Positions 32,146 to 41,085 of a DNA stretch of 64,000 bases are shown here, piece by piece. This stretch comes from Rhizodiscina lignyota. Its lineage: Eukaryota > Ascomycota > Dothideomycetes > Aulographales > Rhizodiscinaceae. The first letter of the stretch is position 1, and every line of letters starts with the position of its first letter. Location: assembly GCA_010015805.1 (NCBI GenBank), contig ML978129.1:1116001-1180000 (forward strand). The letters are read 5' to 3'. The translations under genes and the position numbers were made by a program. The notes below the pieces were generated by a model. It saw only the letters and a program-made list of their open reading frames with translations. It had not been told where the DNA came from and searched no databases.

Positions 32146-32958
32146 TTAGAACACCATCAGCCAACTCATTTCCTCAGGGTCTATTCCAGCAGCCATCAAT
32201 GCCTGCGCCATCCTGTTTCTTACCATGTCTTCCGTCATGGGCTGACCTTGGCACATCATCTCGACCCTCTGAATGATCTCTTCCGCCCTGGCAATGAGCT
32301 CCGCCCCTCTTGTCCGATTCTGTTCCGCGATCCTACGACGCTCACGCGCAGTTTCCAGTTCCTGTTCACGTGCCCCCATCCCCATGTCGCGATGACCATA
32401 TCCCGAGCCAGGCCGGCCGCCCAAGCCCATCGACGGCCTGCCGAATGGATCGTCCATGCCCATCGTGTTGCGTGGCATGCCGCCCATGTCCATACCACCC
32501 ATTGGACCACCACGTCCGCCGCGCCCCTGGCCCTGGCCTTGGCCTCGACCTCCCATTCCCCTTGGCCCGGCTCCCATACCTCCACGAGCCATCGGGTCTC
32601 CGTAAGGATCCATACCGGCCATGCCATGCTCAGCACGAGAATCCATGCCCGGCATGCCGGACATACCACGAGGATCGTGACCCATTGCCATGCCGCCGAA
32701 CGGGTCACCGCCCATCCCACCGCCCATCCCACCACCCATTCCACCACGGCCTCGTCCGGCCATCCCGCCCCGGCCTCGCATTCCGGGATGCCCCGTATTC
32801 GGAGGGCGGAAAGGACCACCTGGCTGTTGTCCGGACATTCGAGGATCGAAATCCTCTTCCATGTATGGGCCCTCTTGCTCCTCGGGTGAGACTATGCCCA
32901 CGCCGGGGATGTAGATCTCACCGGTACGTCGATTCCGCAGTGGGCGATCTCCGAACAT
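32146..32958 (-). CDS. Gly-Met/RGG-rich low-complexity protein
   Basis: A 270-residue intronless protein starting MFGDRPLRNRRTGEIYIPGV. Residues about 45-200 are almost only Gly, Met, Arg, Asp and Pro, with RGRGGMAGRGRGGMGG-like and repeated GMGG and GMGGD units, several RGG boxes and GQGQGQGRGGRGG. Such sequences are typical of RNA-binding or condensate-forming proteins and are arginine-methylation targets in other eukaryotes. The last 65 residues form a charged, predicted helical region (REQELETARERRRIAEQNRT, then MAQALMAAGIDPEEMSWLMVF). No RRM or KH motif is visible. The Met content is unusual for an RGG protein. The antisense strand is also open over much of its length because of the repetitive codons. 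Confidence 0.75.
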   Translation of the reverse strand: MFGDRPLRNRRTGEIYIPGVGIVSPEEQEGPYMEEDFDPRMSGQQPGGPFRPPNTGHPGMRGRGGMAGRGRGGMGGGMGGGMGGDPFGGMAMGHDPRGMSGMPGMDSRAEHGMAGMDPYGDPMARGGMGAGPRGMGGRGQGQGQGRGGRGGPMGGMDMGGMPRNTMGMDDPFGRPSMGLGGRPGSGYGHRDMGMGAREQELETARERRRIAEQNRTRGAELIARAEEIIQRVEMMCQGQPMTEDMVRNRMAQALMAAGIDPEEMSWLMVF

Positions 32959-34369
32959 GCTGACTGATACGATGAATGATTTGGGTATCGAACTTGGTTG
33001 TTAAATGACTTGAGGCGGACCGTCAACCTTTAGACAGGAAACCAGAGACTTGCAGCTTGAGTGTGAATAGTGAAGCTTGTGTTTGAAAAGACGGAGTGTC
33101 CTGAGGGCGCAATTTTTGGTGATGTTGTAGTAGAAGAGGAGGAAAAGGCAGAGCGAGGAGAGCAAGGGCGAAGTACTTATAGAGGAGCCGACGTTCCTGG
33201 CGAGTGAATTCGGCAGGGTGTTGGAACCTGAAAGAGGCTAGCTTGCGTCAGGAGGTGTATGATGCTTATACGAAAGTTCTAGCGTCATGGGAGAAGCGCT
33301 GGTACGACACTCAACGCCACTCTTACGTGCTGTGAAGTATTCCGGAGTCGAGGCTATGTGCAACACTCGATACCCGTAGCGCTGGCTTCACTGTCTCGCG
33401 TATACACATGTGACTGTACTCATTAAGGACTTGAGGACCTACCGGTAATGATATACAGAGTTTTCTGGTTTGGCAATAATTACTCGGCGAGCCACTCTGA
33501 CGAGTCCTCGAGGCTCTCCTGCTCATTGCATATGACATATGGAAGACGAAGACGGAGACGGAGATCTAGTGTAATGATTTTGCTACACCTGGGACTTGAC
33601 CGATGCATCAATTGGAATAGGGGTTCCGTATCAGGAAATATAGTTCGTCGTACTGTCGCGAATTTGACAAGAGCGTCGAGTTCCAACTGATATGTGAGGC
33701 ATCTGTGTGGAATGGACCTAAAGGTAAGCAAACATAAAGAGCTTGAAGGTGGGTATTTCACAGGCCATTGACTTCTTCTATATCATATATGCATACTAGC
33801 CCTTTTATTCAATGAGAGTGCCACTCACTGATATTCTCTGATCTCTGGAAAGATGGAGATGAAGTTTAGGCTAGAGTATCTAACTGTATTTGTACTAGCG
33901 CCAACCAACGCCATGCTTCCCGGCGGCAGCAGGCTGGTTCAACTCCCCCTGATCTCATTGTTTGTTAAATCTGTAGCAAATTTCACTCCGTTCATTGTTA
34001 CTAGACCCAAATTGATCCATATGTAAAAGAAAGCTTCTCGAGAAGTCAATTTTGACCTTTTTTCTACTACTAACTCCATTCATGTTTGTCAGAACACTGT
34101 CGTCACCCATCACACCAACCTCCACGGCCAAACTTTCCAAATCCCTTGCTGCCACAACCTCTCGTTGTACCTGATGATCCGCTGCAGGGAGCTCGGTCAA
34201 AATTCGTACTGCGGTGGAGGATCGAAGTCATTCTCAAAACCTGTGCCTTACACGGACGACCGTTCGCTCGGCGGAGTCTGTTTCGTGGTTTGTGAATGGA
34301 TAGTTCCCTTAAACACGGCCTCGTTATTAACCCCCCTTCCAGCTGCGCCTGGCTGAGGACCTTGAGGAC
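32959..34369. other. 1.4-kb region without a clear gene
   Basis: The left end is the promoter and leader of the GM-rich gene. A minus-strand open frame at 33955-34200 (about 80 codons) could be an exon or remnant, but has no recognisable motif. A tract of GAAGACGGAGACGGAGA lies near 33544. Confidence 0.35.
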
Positions 34370-34600
34370 TTATATGCCGACTATACCCCCGCGATGTGGA
34401 GCAGCCATACCACCTCGACTTGGACCGCCCCTACCACCGCGACCTCTGACAGCAGGGTAACCAGGATCCCGCACGGCCATCGTTCCCATACCGTTAGTCA
34501 GTGAGTTGAGGGCATTTTGTGACGCCGTGCATCGGACCGCAAACCTCGCTGGTTTTGAAAGGAAAAATCATATGGCGATTGTGTTTGTCGTGAATGCTAG
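34370..34600 (-). pseudogene. Decayed third copy of the Cys/His-module family
   Basis: The minus strand ends with an RGG tail (GYPAVRGRGGRGGPSRGG, then MAAPHRGGIVGI and a TAA at 34370-34372), similar in kind to the tails of paralogues A and B. Upstream, at about 34530-34565, the DNA resembles paralogue A around its EVCVTKHG codons: the plus-strand text GCAAACCTCG(G/C)(C/T)GG is shared. In this copy that stretch reads EVCGPMHG in a different frame from the RGG tail. No complete exon 1 or CGNP-x-GC motif can be found. It is best read as a degenerate host-gene duplicate. Confidence 0.4.
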
Positions 34601-34658
34601 GAGTATTGTTATAGCTGACTGCTCGGAAGAGAGCTGCTCCAATGGTTTCGAGAAGTAA

Positions 34659-35141
34659 GCAAACTTTTATGGACATAAGACTATTGTCCGAATTCTCCTG
34701 GGAGACATGCGTATCGACGTTAACTGTGCAACTAAATATGCCCCAACACCATTACAGGCCGCCATGTCCGCAGGACATCACCACATTGTCAGACTCCTTC
34801 TTGAGCATCCATCAATCGACGTAAATTATATCGGAACAGATCACATAGGAGCAACGCCCTTGGCCCTTGCCACAATATGCAGGAACACTGACCTTGTACG
34901 CACTCTCATTAGCCAGGATGACGTTCAAATCAATCAGATAAGCGGCTATGAAGAATCGACCGCACTATTTTTTGCTGTCGCAGATGGCCACACAAGCATC
35001 GTTGAAGAACTATTGAGACATCCAAAGATTGAGGTCAATATCAAGGATGGCATAGGACGTACACCCTTGACGATGGCAGCGTCGTGCGGCACTCCTGAGA
35101 TTGTCAACCTTCTACTGCAGCATGACGATGTGACGATTTGA
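34659..35141 (+). pseudogene. Truncated ankyrin-repeat gene
   Basis: An open frame of 160 codons made of about four ankyrin repeats: YGHKTIVRILLGDMRIDVN, TPLQAAMSAGHHHIVRLLLE, TPLALATICRNTDLVRTLIS, ALFFAVADGHTSIVEELLRH and TPLTMAASCGTPEIVNLLLQ. A TAA directly precedes the first repeat, and the first in-frame ATG (34707) falls inside a repeat, so the N-terminal part of the protein is missing. The repeats resemble those of the Zn2Cys6-ankyrin gene at 36920 in their spacing and D/I-x-V-N ends. It may be a 5'-truncated duplicate of that gene, or a gene with an unrecognised leading exon. Confidence 0.5.
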
Positions 35142-35558
35142 GGTGGATGCAAGGCCTCCGACTTGAAGATTCGAGAAAGTGATAATCCACGCACACTGAA
35201 AGCTGACTTGAAGGTGATGATACAAAAATAGCACGTGTGTAAGTACAGTGCGAACAGGCTCTGATATGGTGAAGCTACAGAGATATCACGACCACGGTGA
35301 CTACTCCAGCTTTGTAAAACGTGGCCATGAAACTAACATCCTTACAAACATAGTGGGTTGCTTCGAAGAAGGCCCAGCCGGCATGGATCAACTTCGGTTT
35401 TGCCGCCACCGCCAACCGCCGCGTTCGCGCTTAACGTTGCCTGTAGACGTAATGGATGTTGAAAATCTCTGCTAAGTAACTGTCGGCCAGACCACCGCAA
35501 CTTGGCCTGTGCGAATTTGTTGCCGTCCACCCTTCATTTGCATCAGGCTATCTTTCCG
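35142..35558. other. Intergenic region
   Basis: Between the ankyrin fragment and the small membrane-protein gene. No coding signal seen. Confidence 0.4.
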
Positions 35559-36006
35559 TCAGCCCCTCGCCAAATTGCATGAAGCCGACTCGGAATCAGC
35601 ACGGCCTGTAGTATCTATTTCGGCAATATTGTAAATGGGCGTAGCAGCTTCCTTCTCCAAATACGTCTTATGCGAAAATGAGGGGGAATGCTTGGTGAAG
35701 CTATCGAAGGTCGGAACGGATTGAGATCGTGGTATGAAGGCGAGCTCCGCTGTCCGTGAATGTCTCACTTGATGAGAGTATCGGACATATAGCGCGTCGA
35801 AGTCCACGTCGTGGGAGCCTTTAACTGCAATCTAAGTTGAATGTACAGCAGGAGCATCGGGACAAATGCAACATACTATTGTGGCGATTATTAAGGCGGC
35901 GTGCCTCCAGCCAGGCAAGGAAGGTCAACCAGGAACCGACTACTTGGATAATGAGAGTAGGTATACCAAGAAAAAGAGCAATCAGCGCATCAGATGATAG
36001 AGACAT
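35559..36006 (-). CDS. Small single-pass membrane protein
   Basis: A 131-residue protein from exons 35877-36006 and 35559-35824, with a 52-nt intron (GTATGT donor, TTGCAG acceptor) in phase. The N-terminus MSLSSDALIALFLGIPTLII continues QVVGSWLTFLAWLEARR, one long hydrophobic helix with almost no luminal part. Such MSLSSDA(L/I)IALFxGIPTxxI starts are common in small fungal membrane proteins of unknown role. The remainder is soluble with several His, Ser and Thr residues. It stands alone between two ankyrin genes. Function unknown. Confidence 0.6.
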
Positions 36007-36919
36007 GATGACGATGATGGCATTCGAGAAGAGCTTTGACGGAAAGAGGCGTGGAAGACCACACCTTGCCACGTATTGTGAAAGATCTCTGATACAAATA
36101 CATTCATGCTGGGTTTGAGGCTGGATCCAAGGCCCGCTTTTCAAGTTAAGAGAGCTCTGCTCAATCTTAGTTCCGGCGTACCTCTTCAGAGTGCGCTTAG
36201 TGCGCGCGTTCGTCATTGGTGAAGGGGCAGGTCCGCAAAACAATGCAGCAATAGACGACGCGCGGGAGAGTGCAGGTTTACACGCTGCACATCACTCTAC
36301 CGCAGCAGACCGACATTTGGACATTTCTGTGTCAGCCTTGCAGGGGAAATACATGATCGCCTGCGTTCCTCCACGCCGACAGCTCGAAGCAAGACGGTTG
36401 GGATGGTTAAAGTTTGGGTCGGAGGCCGGAGATGGCGCCGGCGGGTAGCGTTACGCGCACCGTTGTGGGTGCTGTGCTCGAATTATCCCAGCCACGACTA
36501 ACCTCTTCTTGCAATGGCGGGCGGCATTTGTCTGCTGCAGCCAACCGACACGAACTTTAGGTAGCCAGTCGATCTTTCTTTCGTCTTCGGGTTCCTCCTC
36601 CGCCCTCCCGCCTCTCGGGAGCAGGGTTAATAGGCCCTTTGAGGCAGAATGCGTCTTCGGACCGTTTGCCCACATACTTCTGCGGATGTGCGCTATTGGG
36701 TGGAGAGCTTTGGTCGGCACTGGAATTCGTGCATATCGGGCAACGTCCACTCCTCTTCTGCCCCTATCGAAAGCCATTGTGGCAGCAATGTTAGTCTTCG
36801 CATATTTGTCGAGGACGACATCTGGGCTCTCTCAGTGGAAGATGACACCTTTGATTTCATTTCCAGAGGAAGTCTGCTTTCACTCAAATTTCGAAGGTCA
36901 GGCTCGAGCTTGATATGAA
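36007..36919. other. Upstream region of the Zn2Cys6-ankyrin gene
   Basis: Holds the divergent promoters. A plus-strand open frame at 36649-36918 (89 codons, MRLRTVCPHTSADVRYW start) ends one base before the regulator's ATG and looks moderately protein-like; it may be an upstream reading frame. A short ATGAAATGA frame also precedes the start. Confidence 0.35.
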
Positions 36920-38994
36920 ATGAAGGAAACGGTATTGTCTGGGAGAAAGAAGCGAACACTCAATTACGACAAGTGCACGTATTGCAGAAAGGCTAAGAAA
37001 AGGGTTAGTGTATCGAAATGTTCTCTAACTCGGTTCCAGCCCGCGCTTCGCAGCCCTGTCTTTCAGTTCGTTGTGCTAAATATCATTCAATTCAATATAT
37101 AACCGATTGCGTACAGAAGGCTAGCACCGTTCCTCTGTGCGCCATGTCCATTAAACAAGAGTTACCGAGCTCAAGTTCTTTCTGTCACTTATTATCTGCG
37201 TTGAAAAGGAAACACTTTGATTTCTAAGGCTTTCCTTGAATCCCTACTCACTTGCTGGATTCCATACACTTGTCTTAGCTCTGCTGTCAGAACTGTTACT
37301 TGTGTGGATTGATGGCTATCAAGTACTGACACAGAGCAGTGCGAGCCAGTCACTCGTAAATGGCCAGGAGAGAAATGCAATCGCTGCCAAATCGAGGGGC
37401 TTCCATGTTCCGAAAATGAAGCACGAAAAGCTGGCGGGCGAACTTCAGCGCTATCCCCACCTGTTCCGTGAGTACATTAGAACTACACCATAACCATTGT
37501 AGACCTATTATCCCAGTTGTCCACTAATCCCATCGTAGCGACGATATCGAAACGATCCAGCATGCAACCATCGACTCAGATGCATGGTTCGATGGGCCAA
37601 TGCGGCAATTGCAAGATTTGTAAGCCATACTATAATCCCGTATCCTTCCAGTACCTAACCTTTCCGGTAGGCTTCTCAAGTCTGAAAGATCTGATTGGGA
37701 GCGACCTGGGCAGGTGAAACGACTGCTTACCTGCTTTGCTGCCCTGCACGACCTTAATGGACGAAGTTTAATCCACATATCCGCAATACACGGAGATCCG
37801 GAACTGTTCAAGCTTCTTGTTACGGGTACGAATGTCGATATCAATGCCAGAACCCCCTTTGGAGAGACTGCTTTGGGTCTGGCTGCACTCTATGGCCACC
37901 ACGCACTGGTCCAACTACTGGCTGATCGAGCAGACACCGATATGAACCTGGGCATTACAACTGGCGGGACAAATACAGCACCACTGACTATTGCAGTGAA
38001 TAGGCGCTACGAAGGAGTTGTAACAGTTTTCGCAAAGGATTTGCGGGTTAACGCTAATATCCGCGATACTTCCGGGAAAACACCGTTATGCCAGGCAATT
38101 CACCAAGGAGATGAGAACATCGCGATAATCCTTCTTCATCATGAAATGATCTTGGCCGATGATATCAGCGTAGACGAGCGGGCCCATGAACTACCTCTCC
38201 GACTCGCGGCGAGGCGAGGACTCCATCATGTTGTAAATGCCCTTATAGCTCGTCACGATGTGGATGTCAACAAAAAGAGTGGCTTGGAGAAGTCGAGTGC
38301 CCTCCACGCTGCTGCAACAGTCGGACAAAACCGAATAATTGAGATGCTATTGAAGCATCCCGACATTGATGTCAATTCTGTTGATATGCGCGACCAAACG
38401 CCATTGGCAGCTGCAATCAAGAATGGAGACTTAGATACCATCCAGATCCTACTCGATCAGCGCAAATGTAAAGCGACTGTGACAATGGAGAGCATGGGCA
38501 TGCATGTATTGAACAGGGAGGTGCGCCGAGTTCGCTGCGAGGATCACACGAGGATTTTTGTGAGCACCAATATCCAATTCATTAAGGATTTCTGGATCGG
38601 AGCATGTCTGAATAAACTGGAGAGGATCGAAGTGGCATTCTATTACTATTTACAGCCCACGGTGAGATCAGAATATTCTCATGGGCGGGTTTCTCAGTCG
38701 GTTAGCTTGGTCTTGAACTGGCATACAGACCTAATGAGCATTCTGCTGCAGCATCTCACTACCAGGGAACTAAACATGAAAGACAGCGACTCAACGACTC
38801 TGCTTATGAGAGCAGCATCATGCGGGAATGAGAATGTAGTCAGGATGCTGATGGAGCGAATCGATCTCGACGTGAACGTGGAAGATGCAACGGGAAACAC
38901 GGCCCTTCACATCGCGGAGCATAGTGGACGCGAGGCAATAGTCAAGCTGCTTAAGGAGAATAGCCATGTAGCATCAAGAGTATTCGGTTATTGA
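36920..38994 (+). CDS. Zn2Cys6 zinc cluster fused to ankyrin repeats
   Basis: A predicted 538-residue protein. Exons: 36920-37003, 37340-37467, 37539-37619 and 37671-38994, all in phase. The zinc cluster is assembled by splicing: KCTYCRKAKKR at the end of exon 1 and CEPVTRKWPGEKCNRCQIEG, then LPC, in exon 2. Cysteines at 19, 22, 29, 41, 44 and 51 fit C-x2-C-x6-C-x11-C-x2-C-x6-C exactly. Intron 1 is 336 nt, long for this window, with an ideal CTGAC branch and CAG acceptor. From about residue 125 the protein is a series of ankyrin repeats (for example TPFGETALGLAALYGHHALV, SALHAAATVGQNRIIEMLLK, TALHIAEHSGREAIVKLLKE), interrupted by a non-repeat stretch near residues 355-420. No fungal MHR domain is present. 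A sequence-specific DNA-binding protein with a protein-interaction platform is the natural reading. Confidence 0.75.
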
Positions 38995-39197
38995 GGCACT
39001 TGAACAGTTTGTTCGTGTGCATTTGTCTCCCATCGATTCCGACTGTCTTCTGGGGACTTCCTGCAGTTGCAGCCTTGCGTATAAGAGACTGCTTTGGGTG
39101 CATTTCTCGAAGTGCCTGTCAATAGTGGAGGGAGGGCACAGTGCAATGCAGCTGTGAGATCAACTGTGCGATGTCCATACTTTACGGGGATGCGCAT

Positions 39198-40823
39198 TCA
39201 CCCGCCTTTTCTGGCAAACCTTGCAAGTGCCGGTCCGTATTCTTCTCGCTGTCTCTTCATTTTGTCGTTCTCTCTGTGATTCTGCTCTTTCAAAGCTGCT
39301 TCGAGCCTCAATCTCCTCTCATCAATGACGTTCTTCTGTCCCCTCTTCCTCAGATATCTCCTTAAGGCACTATTCTTGCCCCTTCCTCTGTTCTTCAATT
39401 TCTCCACCACGTCTTCTGGCTTTGCATCTAGGTCCCGATCGTTCTGTCTCTGTGCTTCAGAGCGCTGATCCAAATTCCCGACAAAGTCGGGATTGAGCGA
39501 GATCATCTCCGGCTGTATCTTATTCAGCAGCATCTTGACCTCGCCCTCTTGCCTCTGCTTCTTATTCTCATACGGGTTGGCCTCCAACGCATCGAAATTC
39601 GGCTCTCCAGCTCCGGGAACAATAATACTACTGAATCCTGCGTCATGCCCCACGCCCAACACGTCTTCAAACGGACACCACCTCACACGTTCGATGCGCT
39701 TGCCCTCACCTCCCCATGCCATGTACGGGCTTTGCACCTTGACCTGCTCGTCGACGTCCTCTATCGCCTTGTCGAACAGCCCCTTCCATATCGAGACTTG
39801 GGTCCCCCATCCGACTGCTGTGAGGTTGCGATCGCTGATCGCGATGGATTGGCCGGGTTGCCGGGTGAAGTACTTGTTGACTTCTTTGAAGGTGCGGATG
39901 TCCCATACGCTCATTTTGAGGTCTTGGCCTGTCGAGACCATATACCTGCCTTCGCGGTCCATGGCGAGACTTCGCACAGGGCCACGGTGGGTGAGCAGTT
40001 TGACGAGGGGTGTGGAAGAGTTGGGTGACCAGAGTGTGACTTGGCCGTTCGAGTGGCCAATATGAACTATCGCATTGTGTGGATTTTGTCCGAACGCTGT
40101 CGGTGGACCGAGTTTCGTGGGCGCCTCGAATATCTGCTGGCCAGTAGAGGTGTCGGTGTATCGGAGCCATCCTGGGTTCCCAACCGTCGCAAGCAGGAAG
40201 TGGTATGGCAGAAACTCCATTCCCGTCACCTCGACGAGTTTCGACAGCTTGTGTATCTCCACACCATTGTGATCATAGATGTAGACATGCTGCTTCTGCG
40301 CTACCGCAAAATGAAGGCTATTGTGTAACCACTTTGCATCGCGCACTGTCTCGCCGAGTTGCGTCTCACAACCCAGCTTCCCATCGCGCCAATCCACCGT
40401 CGCGATATGCCCTTTCCTCCCAGCCAGCAGTAGATCCCTTCCATTGCGTGTGTATTCAGCAACGTATGGCCCCAGCTCATTTAATTTCAACTCGAACCCC
40501 TTCTTCGCCGTCTCAACGCCGACGCTCTCCGCAATCTCATCCTGGCGGACCTTATACGTGCGCTCGAGCTCGCCTTCAGGTTCGAGGAATCCGGATGTGT
40601 TCTCGAGAAGGATTTCAGCATCCTTGGCAGCGAGTGCGGCATTCTGGTAGCGATGCTCGAGGCGCTTGAGATTTGCGCGCAGCTTCTTGTCCTTGATGGA
40701 TTTCGTGCGGATTTTGTCGCCGCGGCCGTAGGCTTTTTGAGCTTCGACGATGCGCTTCTTCTCGGCGGCTGCTTCGGGGTCGAGGGTGGCAGTGGGCGCT
40801 CGAGAGCGCTTTGAAACCTCCAT
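39198..40823 (-). CDS. UTP7: U3 snoRNP / SSU processome WD-repeat protein
   Basis: Nucleolar WD40 protein needed for early cleavage of pre-18S rRNA. A 541-residue intronless protein starting MEVSKRSRAPTATLDPEAAA. After a charged N-terminus (GDKIRTKSIKDKKLRANLKR) come WD units (ELGPYVAEYTRNGRDLLLAG, NAIVHIGHSNGQVTLWSPNS, VSTGQDLKMSVWDIRTFKEV) and the BING4 C-terminal domain (QVKVQSPYMAWGGEGKRIER, DVLGVGHDAGFSSIIVPGAG, EPNFDALEANPYENKKQRQE). The lysine-rich tail (RGRGKNSALRRYLRKRGQKN) also fits. Length matches yeast Utp7 (554). Its start is 262 bp from the start of TSR1, another 40S biogenesis gene, on the other strand. Confidence 0.95.
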   Translation of the reverse strand: MEVSKRSRAPTATLDPEAAAEKKRIVEAQKAYGRGDKIRTKSIKDKKLRANLKRLEHRYQNAALAAKDAEILLENTSGFLEPEGELERTYKVRQDEIAESVGVETAKKGFELKLNELGPYVAEYTRNGRDLLLAGRKGHIATVDWRDGKLGCETQLGETVRDAKWLHNSLHFAVAQKQHVYIYDHNGVEIHKLSKLVEVTGMEFLPYHFLLATVGNPGWLRYTDTSTGQQIFEAPTKLGPPTAFGQNPHNAIVHIGHSNGQVTLWSPNSSTPLVKLLTHRGPVRSLAMDREGRYMVSTGQDLKMSVWDIRTFKEVNKYFTRQPGQSIAISDRNLTAVGWGTQVSIWKGLFDKAIEDVDEQVKVQSPYMAWGGEGKRIERVRWCPFEDVLGVGHDAGFSSIIVPGAGEPNFDALEANPYENKKQRQEGEVKMLLNKIQPEMISLNPDFVGNLDQRSEAQRQNDRDLDAKPEDVVEKLKNRGRGKNSALRRYLRKRGQKNVIDERRLRLEAALKEQNHRENDKMKRQREEYGPALARFARKGG

Positions 40824-41085
40824 AGTTTTCTCGGACGTAGTTATTATCGAATTGAAGCCATGATGTGAGACTGAGAACGTATGGACTGGCTGTTGAAGAT
40901 TCGAAAATTTGGGGCGCGAGATGCGATCTAGATCTAATCTTATCTAAGGCCAGGGTACGATATCCTTGTCGAAATTTTAGCCATTTAATCATTGCCCCAC
41001 GAACCTCAGAATATCTACACAAGACGGACAATATTTCAAACTGGCTTCTACACTTCCGTACCGCTTTAAGGCTGGTGGTAGCGGC
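40824..41085. promoter_or_regulatory. Bidirectional UTP7/TSR1 promoter
   Basis: Only 262 bp separate the two ATGs. Two elements TCGAAA(A)TTT occur at 40901-40910 and 40969-40978. Their AAAATTT core resembles the yeast rRNA-processing element RRPE, which controls ribosome biogenesis genes, but the match is partial. Confidence 0.4.

Noticed and set aside
32248-32963. Long plus-strand frames antisense to the GM-rich gene (Pro/His/Arg-rich)
   Set aside because: They arise from repetitive Gly/Met codons on the other strand; composition is not protein-like.
33955-34200. Minus-strand frame of about 80 codons
   Set aside because: Moderately protein-like, but no motif, start context or splice partner supports it as a gene.
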